A stretch of 64,000 nt of DNA. Source: Streptococcus sp. 1643 (GTDB lineage Bacteria; Bacillota; Bacilli; Lactobacillales; Streptococcaceae). Both the position numbers and the translations under genes were made by a program. The DNA is taken from contig NZ_CP040231.1 of assembly GCF_006228325.1 (NCBI RefSeq), forward strand, positions 1,809,001 through 1,873,000, read 5' to 3'. Below, piece by piece: positions 56,362 to 64,000 of this stretch (the first letter of the stretch is position 1; each line of letters starts with the position of its first letter). The notes below the pieces were generated by a model. The model did not search any database and was not told the origin of the DNA. It saw nothing but the letters and a program-made list of their open reading frames with translations.

Positions 56362-57024
56362 TCATCTTACAAGGGAAAAAGTTTTAACATCCAAAGCTCC
56401 TGCTTCTTCAAAAAGACGCTTCACACGATTGACAGTCGCACCTGTTGTATAGATGTCATCAATAACCAAAATTTTCTTAGGAAGAGGGGCTTCAGTTTTT
56501 ATAAAAAATGGAATTTCGGTAGCTAATCGTTCCGAGCGATTCTTAGAAGAACTAGCCGTCTCTTCTCTTTTCCCTAGTAAATCTTGAAAAGAAAAACCTG
56601 CTGCCTCAACCAAACCTTCAACCTGGTTAAATCCCCTCTCAAGCAATCTTTCAGGACTTAGGGGAATAACAACAAATTGATAGTCTCCATACTTTTTCAA
56701 TTCATTAGCAAGAACAGGAGCAAAAACCTTTCTAAGTAGAAAATCCCCATCAAACTTATATCGACTAAAGAAGTCTTTCATAGCTTGATTATAGGTGAAG
56801 ATTGCATTATGATTGACTAGAATCTCTTCTTTACACCAAAATTTACAGTCTTGACACACGGTTGACAGCCCTGTTTTCATACAGTTCGGGCAATAGTCCT
56901 CACCAATTTTCTCAAAAGTAGACTCACAATCTGAACAAAGATAGTTGTTCTCATTCTTAAACAGCAAGAGGTGACAAAACATCAGGTCACTCTTTATTGT
57001 CTGTCCACATAATAAACAGTTCAT
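56362..57024 (-). CDS. comFC: ComFC, late competence phosphoribosyltransferase-like protein
   Basis: 220 residues. Zinc-finger pairs in the N-terminal half: CLLCGQT, YLCSDCE, YCPNCMK, VCQDCKF. The C-terminal half has a PRPP-type motif ILVIDDIYTTGATVNR (~190-205). It helps the uptake of single-stranded DNA during transformation together with ComFA. It overlaps comFA by 4 bp, so the operon is comFA-comFC. Confidence 0.94.
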   Translation of the reverse strand: MNCLLCGQTIKSDLMFCHLLLFKNENNYLCSDCESTFEKIGEDYCPNCMKTGLSTVCQDCKFWCKEEILVNHNAIFTYNQAMKDFFSRYKFDGDFLLRKVFAPVLANELKKYGDYQFVVIPLSPERLLERGFNQVEGLVEAAGFSFQDLLGKREETASSSKNRSERLATEIPFFIKTEAPLPKKILVIDDIYTTGATVNRVKRLFEEAGALDVKTFSLVR

Positions 57025-58319
57025 AAGCCTGCCTCCTTGTTCATCTGCTTTATTTCCTTGATTGCTTTTTTAATGGAAACATTTAATCCATCATGAAAGA
57101 AGAGCAATTCACCAGTCGGTCTATCCATACTGCGCCCAACTCGCCCTCCAATCTGAATCAAGCTAGACTTGGTAAAGAGACGATGATTAGCTTCTACAAC
57201 GAAAACATCCACACAAGGGAAGGTGACCCCACGCTCCAAAATTGTCGTACTAATAAGGATTGTCAACTCTCCATCTCGAAAAGCTTGTACCTGCTCTAAT
57301 CGATTTTCTGTGATAGAGGACACAAATCCGATGTTTTCATTTGGAAACTGTTCCTGCAAGAGTTCTTTCAGTTTCTCGCCTTTCTTAATCTCAGATGCAA
57401 AGATTAACAACGGATAACTTGTTCTTCTCTGCTTCTTAATGTAGGACTTTAACTTTGGAGACAACTGACTCTTTTCTATATAGCGATTAAAGTCTGATAA
57501 CCAAACTGGTTTTGGAATAATCAATGGATTTCCATGAAATCGTCTTGGCAAGCTCAATCGTTTTAATTCTCCAGTGCGAACCTTCTTATCTAACTCATCT
57601 GTAGAGGTCGCTGTAAGAAATATCCTTAGCCCCTCCTCCTTTACACATTGGTTTACAGCATAGTAAAGAACAGAGTTGTCAACATAAGGAAAGGCATCTA
57701 CTTCATCCACTATCAGCAAGTCAAAAGCATGATAAAATTTTAACAGCTGATGAGTCGTTGCAACAACTAGTGGTGTTCGAAAATAAGGTTCTGACTCACC
57801 ATGAAGTAGTGCTATCTCACAAGCAAAGTCATTCTGCAGTCGTTTATACAGCTCCAAACACACATCAATTCGAGGGCTGGCTAAACAAACTGCACCACCT
57901 TCATCAATCACCTTAGCCACAACCTGGTAAATCATCTCTGTCTTTCCAGCTCCTGTTACAGCGTGAACCAAGATTGGCTCTTGCTTGTCCACCGCTTGAA
58001 GCAGTCCCTCTGACACTTTTTCTTGAAAAGGGGTTAACTGACCACGCCATTTGAGAACATCTTGCTTAGGAAAATTCTCCTGCGGAAAATAGTATAAAGC
58101 TTGATCACTCCTGACTCGCTTCATCAGCAAGCACTCCCTGCAATAGTAGGCGCCAATAGGCAAATACCATTCTTCTAGAATCAAACTATTACAACGTTGA
58201 CAAAACAGTTTCCCCTTCTCTTTTCTCATTGCTGGCAGTTTCACTGCTTCCTGTCGTTCTTCTTCAGTTAATTCTTTCTCAGTAAACAAGCGACCGAGGT
58301 AATTTGGATTTACTTTCAT
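57021..58319 (-). CDS. comFA: ComFA, DNA uptake helicase-like ATPase
   Basis: 432 residues. An N-terminal zinc finger (FCQRCNSLILEE, YYCRECLLMK, ~38-65), then helicase motifs: Walker A HAVTGAGKTEMIYQ (~118-131), LLIVDEVDAFPY (DEVD box, ~206), FLTATST and the C-terminal QIGGRVGRSMDRPTGELLFF with arginine fingers. It drives internalisation of transforming DNA through ComEC. A perfect TACGAATA box (58327-58334) lies just before the start, so it is a late competence gene. Confidence 0.95.
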   Translation of the reverse strand: MKVNPNYLGRLFTEKELTEEERQEAVKLPAMRKEKGKLFCQRCNSLILEEWYLPIGAYYCRECLLMKRVRSDQALYYFPQENFPKQDVLKWRGQLTPFQEKVSEGLLQAVDKQEPILVHAVTGAGKTEMIYQVVAKVIDEGGAVCLASPRIDVCLELYKRLQNDFACEIALLHGESEPYFRTPLVVATTHQLLKFYHAFDLLIVDEVDAFPYVDNSVLYYAVNQCVKEEGLRIFLTATSTDELDKKVRTGELKRLSLPRRFHGNPLIIPKPVWLSDFNRYIEKSQLSPKLKSYIKKQRRTSYPLLIFASEIKKGEKLKELLQEQFPNENIGFVSSITENRLEQVQAFRDGELTILISTTILERGVTFPCVDVFVVEANHRLFTKSSLIQIGGRVGRSMDRPTGELLFFHDGLNVSIKKAIKEIKQMNKEAGL

Positions 58320-58326
58320 ACTTTAA

Positions 58327-58334
58327 TATTCGTA
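58327..58334 (-). promoter_or_regulatory. Late-competence (ComX/cin) box of comFA
   Basis: Minus strand TACGAATA, a full match to the ComX box, about 10 bp before the ATG. This is nearer than the usual start site distance, so the leader must be very short. Confidence 0.85.
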
Positions 58335-58375
58335 AAAATCTAGCACTTTAGATATTTTTTTAGTACAATTAAATC

Positions 58376-59011
58376 ATGGAATTTAGAACAATTAAAGAGG
58401 ATGGGCAGGTCCAAGAAGAAATCAAAAAATCCCGATTTATCTGTCATGTCAAGCGTGTTTATAGCGAAGAAGAGGCTCGTGACTTCATCACTACCATCAA
58501 AAAAGAACACTATAAAGCCACCCATAATTGCTCTGCTTTTATTCTAGGGGAACGCAGTGAAATCAAGCGTACGAGTGATGATGGGGAGCCTAGTGGTACT
58601 GCTGGAATCCCTATGCTGGGTGTCTTAGAAAATCATAATCTAACCAACCTCTGTGTGGTAGTGACACGCTACTTTGGAGGAATTAAGCTAGGAGCTGGTG
58701 GTTTGATCCGTGCTTATGCAGGTAGTGTAGCCTTGGCTGTCAAAGAAATTGGCATTATTGAAATCAAAGAGCAGGCTGGCATAGCCATTCAGATGTCTTA
58801 CGCTCAGTATCAAGAATATGGCAATTTCCTTAGAGAGCATCATCTCATGGAGCTGGATACAAACTTTACAGATCAAATTGCTACAATGATCTATGTTGAT
58901 AAGGAAGAGAAAGAAAAGATCAAAGCTGCTCTTGTTGAGTTCTTTAATGGAAAGGTTACTTTAACAGATCAAGGTTTACGAGAAGTTGAAGTCCCTGTAA
59001 ACCTAGTGTAA
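58376..59011 (+). CDS. YigZ/IMPACT family protein
   Basis: 211 residues. The N-terminal IMPACT domain carries SRFICHVKRVYSEEEARDFI, HNCSAFILGERSEIKRTSDD and GGIKLGAGGLIRAYAGSVAL; the C-terminal ferredoxin-like DUF1949 domain covers ~140-211. Related proteins bind RNA/nucleotides or are linked to translation control, but the exact job in streptococci is unknown. It is divergent from comFA and its start is 56 bp from the comFA start. Confidence 0.88.
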   Translation: MEFRTIKEDGQVQEEIKKSRFICHVKRVYSEEEARDFITTIKKEHYKATHNCSAFILGERSEIKRTSDDGEPSGTAGIPMLGVLENHNLTNLCVVVTRYFGGIKLGAGGLIRAYAGSVALAVKEIGIIEIKEQAGIAIQMSYAQYQEYGNFLREHHLMELDTNFTDQIATMIYVDKEEKEKIKAALVEFFNGKVTLTDQGLREVEVPVNLV

Positions 59012-59025
59012 ACGAAGGAGAAATT

Positions 59026-59469
59026 ATGGCTTTTGGGAAATTTATTCAAGGACTTGCTGGAAACTTTAGCGAGGAGAACAAAGAGACTCTTATTAAAGAG
59101 TATGGACAATACCTACTAGAGAATGAAGAAATCCAAAGTGGATATAAGCTCATTCGTGACGCAATCATCTTTACAAATATTCGTATCATCTTTACAGATA
59201 AGCAAGGCGCTACTGGTCGCAAGATGTCTGTTAAGTCACTCTTTTTGATGAACATTGTCAACGTTGAAATGGAAACTGCAGGAGCAGGTATAGACGATAG
59301 TGAGATTACAATCACTTATTTAGAGAATGTCTTTCTAAAAGCACATAATGAACATTTTAGTTACCACAAATTTGAATTTCCTAAGAAAACGGATATTCTT
59401 CCCCTTTACACCTATTTATTAGAATTGGCTTATCACAATCGATTGAAAATTAATAGCTTAGACCTTTGA
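59026..59469 (+). CDS. Bacterial PH-domain protein
   Basis: 147 residues with AAGGAG before the ATG. It holds a bacterial pleckstrin-homology-like fold: ENEEIQSGYKLIRDAIIFTN, then IRIIFTDKQGATGRKMSVKS, then the C-terminal helix PLYTYLLELAYHNRL. Such proteins are cytosolic and of unknown function; some are stress-related. It follows yigZ by 14 bp, so co-transcribed, and ends at a hairpin terminator. Confidence 0.78.
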   Translation: MAFGKFIQGLAGNFSEENKETLIKEYGQYLLENEEIQSGYKLIRDAIIFTNIRIIFTDKQGATGRKMSVKSLFLMNIVNVEMETAGAGIDDSEITITYLENVFLKAHNEHFSYHKFEFPKKTDILPLYTYLLELAYHNRLKINSLDL

Positions 59470-59476
59470 TATAAAA

Positions 59477-59508
59477 AAATCCTATCGCTTCGATAGGATT
59501 TCTATATT
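59477..59508 (+). terminator. Terminator of the yigZ operon
   Basis: AAATCCTATCG, CTT, CGATAGGATTT, then TATATTTT. Confidence 0.8.
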
Positions 59509-59536
59509 TTACAAATATCCTTGAGCACGTTATACT
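59508..59536 (+). promoter_or_regulatory. cysK promoter
   Basis: -35 TTTACA (59508-59513), 17-bp spacer, -10 TATACT (59531-59536). It starts right after the upstream terminator. Confidence 0.65.
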
Positions 59537-59565
59537 AGTATCATCTTATACAAAGAGGTACATCT

Positions 59566-60492
59566 ATGACTATTTATAACAATATCACTGAACTAATCGG
59601 ACAAACACCAATTGTTAAACTTAACAACATTGTTCCAGAGGGTGCTGCAGATGTCTATGTTAAACTAGAAGCTTTTAACCCTGGTTCGTCAGTAAAAGAC
59701 CGTATTGCCCTTAGCATGATTGAAAAAGCGGAACAAGATGGTATTCTAAAACCGGGTGCTACCATTGTTGAAGCAACGAGTGGAAACACTGGTATCGGTC
59801 TTTCATGGGTTGGTGCTGCTAAAGGATATAAAGTTGTTATCGTCATGCCTGAAACGATGAGTGTGGAACGACGTAAGATTATCCAAGCCTATGGTGCTGA
59901 ACTCGTCCTTACTCCTGGTAGCGAAGGAATGAAAGGGGCTATTGCTAAAGCTCAGGAAATCGCTACTGAACGTGACGGCTTCCTTCCACTCCAATTTAAT
60001 AATCCAGCTAATCCAGAAGTACACGAAAGAACAACAGGAGCTGAAATACTGGCTGCTTTCGGTTCTGATGGACTAGATGCTTTTGTAGGTGGTGTTGGCA
60101 CCGGTGGAACGATCTCAGGTGTTTCTCACGCTCTTAAAGCAGCAAATTCAAACATTCAAGTTTATGCAGTTGAGGCAGACGAGTCAGCTATCTTGTCTGG
60201 TGAAAAACCAGGACCTCACAAAATTCAAGGTATCTCAGCTGGATTTATTCCTGAAACACTTGATACAAAGGCCTATGATGGTATCGTCCGCGTAACGTCA
60301 GATGATGCTCTAGCGCTTGGCCGTGAAATTGGTGGAAAAGAAGGCTTCCTTGTTGGGATTTCTTCAGCTGCAGCGATTTACGGGGCAATTGAAGTTGCCA
60401 AGAAATTAGGTACAGGTAAGAAAGTCCTTGCTTTAGCACCGGATAACGGCGAACGTTATTTGTCTACAGCACTCTATGAATTTGAAGTGTAG
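59566..60492 (+). CDS. cysK: Cysteine synthase (O-acetylserine sulfhydrylase)
   Basis: 308 residues, PLP fold-type II enzyme. The PLP Lys is in [18 protein letters not shown] (~40). The stretch [20 protein letters not shown] (~67-86) binds substrate, and [12 protein letters not shown] (~174) the phosphate. It makes cysteine from O-acetylserine and sulfide. Own promoter and terminator. In related species it is often controlled by CmbR/CysR-type regulators; no site was recognised here. Confidence 0.94.
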   Translation: MTIYNNITELIGQTPIVKLNNIVPEGAADVYVKLEAFNPGSSVKDRIALSMIEKAEQDGILKPGATIVEATSGNTGIGLSWVGAAKGYKVVIVMPETMSVERRKIIQAYGAELVLTPGSEGMKGAIAKAQEIATERDGFLPLQFNNPANPEVHERTTGAEILAAFGSDGLDAFVGGVGTGGTISGVSHALKAANSNIQVYAVEADESAILSGEKPGPHKIQGISAGFIPETLDTKAYDGIVRVTSDDALALGREIGGKEGFLVGISSAAAIYGAIEVAKKLGTGKKVLALAPDNGERYLSTALYEFEV

Positions 60493-60508
60493 CCTCCTAA
60501 ATGCACTT

Positions 60509-60532
60509 AGCCCTTATTAAAGGGCTTTTTGT
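60509..60532 (+). terminator. Terminator of cysK
   Basis: AGCCCTT, ATTA, AAGGGCT, TTTTTG. Confidence 0.8.
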
Positions 60533-60559
60533 TTACTCATACAGAATCTACTCTCTAGA

Positions 60560-60593
60560 CAAAAAGAAAAAGGAAGCAATTTGCTTCCTTTTC
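60560..60593 (-). terminator. Terminator of rpsB-tsf
   Basis: Minus strand AAAAGGAAGC, short loop, GCTTCCTTTTTC then TTTTTG. Confidence 0.8.
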
Positions 60594-60595
60594 TA

Positions 60596-61636
60596 TTAGT
60601 TATTCAAGGCTGCTGCCATTGTAGCTGCAACTTCTGCTTCGAAGTCGTTCGCAGCTTTTTCGATACCTTCACCAACTTCAAAGCGAGCGAACTCAACTAC
60701 TGAAGCGTTATCTGATTCAAGGTATGCTTCAACTGTCTTGCTGTCGTCCATGATGTAGACTTGTGCAAGAAGTGTGTATGCTTGGTCAACTTTAGTGTTG
60801 TCAAGCATGAAGCGGTCCATTTTACCTGGGATGATTTTATCCCAGATTTTTTCTGGTTTGCCTTCTGCAGCCAACTCAGCTTTGATGTCAGCTTCTGCTT
60901 GGGCGATGACTTCGTCAGTCAATTGAGCTTTGGATCCATACTTCAAGTGTGGAAGAGCTGGTTTACCAACCATTGCACGGCTTTCGTTGTCTTGATCAAT
61001 TACGTGGTTCAATTGTGCCAACTCATCTTTAACGAATTGCTCATCCAATTCTTTGTAAGAAAGAACTGTTGGTTTCATCGCAGCAATGTGCATTGAGATT
61101 TGTTTAGCAAGAGCTTCGTCTCCACCTTCAATAACAGAGATAACACCGATACGGCCACCATTGTGTTGGTATGCTCCAAAGTGTTGTGCATCTGTTTTTT
61201 CAAGCAAAGCAAAACGACGGAATGAGATTTTTTCACCGATTGTAGCTGTTGCAGATACATATGCAGCTTCAAGAGTTTCACCTGAAGGCATTGTCAAAGC
61301 AAGAGCCTCTTCGTTGTTAGCTGGTTTACCTTCAGCAATTACTTTAGCTGTTGCATTTACCAAGTCAACGAATTGAGCGTTTTTCGCAACGAAGTCAGTT
61401 TCAGCATTTACTTCAACTACTGCTGCAACGTTACCATTAACAAATACACCAGTCAAACCTTCTGCAGCAACACGGTCAGCTTTCTTAGCTGCCTTCGCCA
61501 TACCTTTTTCGCGAAGCAATTCGATCGCTTTTTCGATATCACCGTCTGTTTCTACAAGCGCTTTTTTAGCGTCCATAACACCGGCACCAGATTTTTCACG
61601 CAACTCTTTTACAAGTTTAGCTGTAATTTCTGCCAT
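60596..61636 (-). CDS. tsf: Elongation factor Ts
   Basis: 346 residues. The N-terminal UBA-like domain [20 protein letters not shown] with [20 protein letters not shown], the core with [14 protein letters not shown] that contacts EF-Tu, and the C-terminal dimer part. Longer than the ~290-residue E. coli protein because of a streptococcal insertion (~225-300). It exchanges GDP for GTP on EF-Tu. It follows rpsB by 78 bp; an attenuator hairpin lies between. Confidence 0.96.
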   Translation of the reverse strand: MAEITAKLVKELREKSGAGVMDAKKALVETDGDIEKAIELLREKGMAKAAKKADRVAAEGLTGVFVNGNVAAVVEVNAETDFVAKNAQFVDLVNATAKVIAEGKPANNEEALALTMPSGETLEAAYVSATATIGEKISFRRFALLEKTDAQHFGAYQHNGGRIGVISVIEGGDEALAKQISMHIAAMKPTVLSYKELDEQFVKDELAQLNHVIDQDNESRAMVGKPALPHLKYGSKAQLTDEVIAQAEADIKAELAAEGKPEKIWDKIIPGKMDRFMLDNTKVDQAYTLLAQVYIMDDSKTVEAYLESDNASVVEFARFEVGEGIEKAANDFEAEVAATMAAALNN

Positions 61637-61656
61637 TTTGATTCTCCTATATTTTT

Positions 61657-61692
61657 TAAAAATAGGAGAGCTGGGCTAGGCCCCGCCCTCCT
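61657..61692 (-). terminator. Attenuator-like terminator between rpsB and tsf
   Basis: Minus strand AGGAGGGCGGGGC, loop CTA, GCCCAGCTCTCCT (12 of 13 paired), then ATTTTTAAA. It should cut some transcripts before tsf and so set the S2 to EF-Ts ratio. Confidence 0.75.
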
Positions 61693-61714
61693 AGGTAATT
61701 ACTATTTATATGAA

Positions 61715-62494
61715 TTAAGCGTTGTCGCCTTCTACAACTTCAACGATTTCTTCGATTGAGTCAGCTTGAGCTTCTGAAGCTGCAAATTCTGCTTCAACTG
61801 CTGCTGCATCTTCACCTTGACGTCCTTCGATGATGGCGTCAGCCAATTTAGCTGTGATCAATTTAACAGCGCGGATAGCGTCATCGTTAGCTGGGATAAT
61901 TACATCGATATCGTCTGGATCAGTGTTTGTGTCAACCATCGCTACAACTGGGATACCCAATTTTTTAGCTTCTTTAACAGCGATTTGTTCTTTATGTGGG
62001 TCAACTACGTACATTACATCTGGGATACGAGGCATGTCTTCGATACCACCCAAGAATTTTTCAAGACGTGCACGTTGTTTGTTAAGAAGTGCAACTTCTT
62101 TCTTAGGAAGAACGTCGAAGATTCCTTCTTCTTCCATACGTTTGATTTCTTTCAAACGAGCAATACGTTTTTGGATAGTTCCCCAGTTAGTAAGAGTTCC
62201 ACCCAACCAACGGTGGTTGATGTAGTATTGACCTGAACGTTCTGCTTCTTCTTTAACAGCGTCAGCAGCTTGTTTTTTAGTACCAACAAACAATACAACT
62301 GCATCGTTAGCTGCAGCATCACGCATAAAGTCGTATGCTTGGTCAGCGTATTTTACAGTTTGTTGCAAGTCGATAACGTGGATTCCGTTACGCTCAGTAA
62401 AGATGTACTTAGCCATCTTAGGGTTCCAGCGACGAGTTTGGTGACCAAAGTGTACACCAGCCTCAAGAAGTTGTTTCATTGAAATTACTGCCAT
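61715..62494 (-). CDS. rpsB: 30S ribosomal protein S2
   Basis: 259 residues from the ATG at 62494 ([20 protein letters not shown]) behind AAAGGAG; a longer open frame adds 28 residues with no family match. Typical motifs are [27 protein letters not shown] and [19 protein letters not shown]. It is the last protein to join the 30S subunit. First gene of rpsB-tsf. Confidence 0.97.
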   Translation of the reverse strand: MAVISMKQLLEAGVHFGHQTRRWNPKMAKYIFTERNGIHVIDLQQTVKYADQAYDFMRDAAANDAVVLFVGTKKQAADAVKEEAERSGQYYINHRWLGGTLTNWGTIQKRIARLKEIKRMEEEGIFDVLPKKEVALLNKQRARLEKFLGGIEDMPRIPDVMYVVDPHKEQIAVKEAKKLGIPVVAMVDTNTDPDDIDVIIPANDDAIRAVKLITAKLADAIIEGRQGEDAAAVEAEFAASEAQADSIEEIVEVVEGDNA

Positions 62495-62610
62495 GAGTAT
62501 TTCTCCTTTTTGTTTTTTTCCTCTCCTCGACTTCAACTTGCAAAACGACCCGAGGGCAACAGTTTCACAATTCATCAAGAATGAGTATTATCGTTTACAC
62601 GACAAGTTTC

Positions 62611-62639
62611 ATTCTACCACATTTTATCAATATTTTCAA
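62611..62639 (-). promoter_or_regulatory. rpsB promoter
   Basis: Minus strand: -35 TTGAAA (62634-62639), 17-bp spacer, -10 TAGAAT (62611-62616). The 5' leader is about 105 nt and contains a CCTCGGG / CGAGG pairing, which could be a regulatory leader for S2. Confidence 0.7.
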
Positions 62640-62673
62640 GTGTTTTTACTAGTTTTTGGTCTAACTTAAAACT

Positions 62674-62706
62674 AAAAAAGAAAAGAGACTCAAATCGAGC
62701 CTCTTT
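62674..62706 (-). terminator. Terminator of pcsB
   Basis: Minus strand AAGAGGCTC, 5-nt loop, GAGTCTCTT, then TTCTTTTTT. Confidence 0.8.
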
Positions 62707-62716
62707 ATTTGGTTCA

Positions 62717-63928
62717 TTAGTTTGGATAGATGTATGTTACGTAACCTTCAGAAGTTGTAGTTGGGTTGAACCATCCACGTTTGTTTCCGATTGTACGATC
62801 TCCACCGTAGTTTGATTCTGATACTTGGATACGAGATGATGATGAAACTGCTGTAACAACCGCTACGTGTCCATAACCACCATCATTCCAACATGCAATC
62901 GCACCAACTTGTGGAGTTGATCCTGTACGGAATCCTGCTGCAGCTGCACTTGTTGCCCACTGAGCTCCGTTCCCCCAGTAGTCTCCAGCCCAAGGTGCCA
63001 ATGTCTTAGCTCCCCAAGTACATTCACCTGTTGGGTAACTTGATGCATTTGAGCTATATGTTGGACGTTGTCTAGCAGGAGTTGGAGCAGGTGCTGGAGT
63101 GTAGCTTGAATCCTCATCATCAGATGTTGATGTTGATGTCGCTTGTACTTGAGCAGAGAAGCTTGTATTTCCTGAAGCAACTACTGATTGTTGTTGGCTT
63201 GCTTGACGAGCTTTGTAAGCCGCCTCTGCTTCAGCTGCCGCTTTTGCTTCTGCCTCTGCTGCTGCTTTTTGTTCCAACAAAGTAGCTTTATCGCTTTCTG
63301 CAGTAGCTTTCTCTGCAGCAAGGTTTAACTCAGCAACTTTCAACTCTGCTTGTTTTGTTGTCAATGCTTGTGCATCGTCTGCAAGCGTTTGTTGGTTCGC
63401 AATGACAGTGTTGATTGCTTCATTATTTGCAACCTGTTTTTCAGCAATAGATTTCTTATCAGCTTTCTGTTGTTCCAACATTTTATTGTTAGCTGATACA
63501 ATCTCGCTCATCGCTGCAACACGTGAAATAGCTTCCGTAATTGATTTTGAGTTTACAATTGTATTGATGTAGCTAGTTGCAGCACCGTTAGTTTGTGCGC
63601 TACGTGCTTGTTTCTCCAAAGATTCATTACGAGCAACAATGTTCTTAGAGAGCTCTGTAATTTCTCCTTCAAGTTTTTTAGATTCAGCTTGTAGAGTTTC
63701 GTTCTCAGCTTCCAAGTTCGTTTGTTGAGTTTGGATAGCTGTAACTTGCGTTTGGATTTCATCTACTTGTTTTTGAGCTTCTTTTTGTTGAGATGTCAAA
63801 TTACTAATCTTACTATCTTGAGCAGCAATCTTTTCATCAGTTGTTTCAGCGTGGACAGTTGTCAATACCGCCGCTTGAGACACTAATACTGTACTTAATA
63901 AAAGTGACGCTAAGATTTTTTTCTTCAT
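62717..63928 (-). CDS. pcsB: PcsB, cell-separation peptidoglycan hydrolase
   Basis: 403 residues. Signal peptide ~1-27 ending TTVHAETT; a long coiled coil (~30-240) rich in Glu/Lys/Gln/Ala that docks to FtsEX; an Ala-rich and Ser/Pro linker (~240-290); a C-terminal CHAP domain (~295-403) with the Cys of [10 protein letters not shown] and the His of [10 protein letters not shown]. PcsB splits the septum when FtsEX activates it and is essential in pneumococcus. In pneumococcus it is controlled by WalRK; no clear WalR box could be confirmed in the short upstream stretch visible here. Confidence 0.95.
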   Translation of the reverse strand: MKKKILASLLLSTVLVSQAAVLTTVHAETTDEKIAAQDSKISNLTSQQKEAQKQVDEIQTQVTAIQTQQTNLEAENETLQAESKKLEGEITELSKNIVARNESLEKQARSAQTNGAATSYINTIVNSKSITEAISRVAAMSEIVSANNKMLEQQKADKKSIAEKQVANNEAINTVIANQQTLADDAQALTTKQAELKVAELNLAAEKATAESDKATLLEQKAAAEAEAKAAAEAEAAYKARQASQQQSVVASGNTSFSAQVQATSTSTSDDEDSSYTPAPAPTPARQRPTYSSNASSYPTGECTWGAKTLAPWAGDYWGNGAQWATSAAAAGFRTGSTPQVGAIACWNDGGYGHVAVVTAVSSSSRIQVSESNYGGDRTIGNKRGWFNPTTTSEGYVTYIYPN

Positions 63929-63967
63929 ATTGTGTAGATACTCCTTCTATTTAAGACATTACTAGTA

Positions 63968-63977
63968 TACCAAAAAA
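63968..63977 (-). promoter_or_regulatory. Possible pcsB extended -10 element
   Basis: Minus strand TTGGTATACT fits an extended -10 (TGn-TATACT). It lies about 40 bp before the start. The -35 is unclear. Confidence 0.45.
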
Positions 63978-64000
63978 AGACATAATAAATATTACGCCTT

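Noticed and set aside
63930..64000. WalR box upstream of pcsB
   Set aside because: Searched for TGTWA-type half sites 5 bp apart; only weak partial matches are visible before the window ends.

Overview
The window reads as chromosomal DNA of a Mitis-group Streptococcus (S. mitis/oralis-like). It carries adcRCBA, dltXABCD, glpKOF with an H2O2-forming glycerophosphate oxidase, ctsR-clpC, the competence genes comFA/comFC, a choline-binding CbpD homologue and pcsB. Gene content follows the S. pneumoniae order as I remember it (adc-dlt-glp-hslO-dus ... clpC-ctsR-thiamine ABC-cbpD-dnaB-rplI-gdpP-hpf-comF-cysK-tsf-rpsB-pcsB). I see no cbpA/two-component locus between dus and clpC, and polA sits beside the thiamine operon, so this is probably a pneumococcal relative rather than S. 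pneumoniae itself. Most housekeeping genes are on the minus strand.

Layout. 1-2287: zinc uptake operon adcRCBA (adcA is cut by the window edge), with an AdcR operator over its -10 box. 2436-4649: cell-wall anchored 5'-nucleotidase. 4787-9244: dltXABCD for D-alanylation of teichoic acids. 9471-15205: glycerol operon glpKOF with a cre box and an Mga-like regulator. 15370-17209: hslO and dus. 17274-18453: a lipoprotein and a small membrane protein. 18503-21125: nicotinamide riboside salvage, nadR-pnuC plus a Nudix/winged-helix protein resembling NrtR regulators. 21271-24163: ctsR-clpC with a CtsR operator.

24312-36659 is a mobile island of about 12.3 kb bounded by a 25-bp direct repeat (24/25 identical). 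Its layout fits a phage-inducible chromosomal island (PICI): a tyrosine integrase at the right end, a divergent CI/Cro switch with palindromic operators, small regulators, a VapE-type replication ATPase, an iteron-flanked AT-rich candidate origin, a coiled-coil protein, an HNH nuclease broken at a C7 tract beside G-rich repeats (possible packaging region), and a small ArpU-like protein. There are no phage capsid, tail or lysis genes. It carries two likely toxin-antitoxin or defence cassettes: a Panacea/DUF4065 antitoxin-like gene overlapping a two-helix membrane protein (24492-25263), and a DUF6978-like/DUF1828-DUF1829-like pair (33828-35073) between the repressor and the integrase.

36965-39835 encodes an LPXTG adhesin with four pilin-like (FctA/Spy0128-type) domains and a long PTPDP stalk. 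40038-42985 is a TPP-riboswitch-controlled thiamine-precursor ABC operon, followed by polA. 45865-48894 is a second LPXTG protein with six repeats of about 103 residues, and 49010-50131 is cbpD. 50231-54317 holds gdpP-rplI-dnaB-veg. 54474-58319 holds a thiolase, hpf and comFA-comFC (perfect late-competence box). 58376-60492 (plus strand) is yigZ, a PH-domain gene and cysK. 60596-63928 is rpsB-tsf with an intergenic attenuator, then pcsB.
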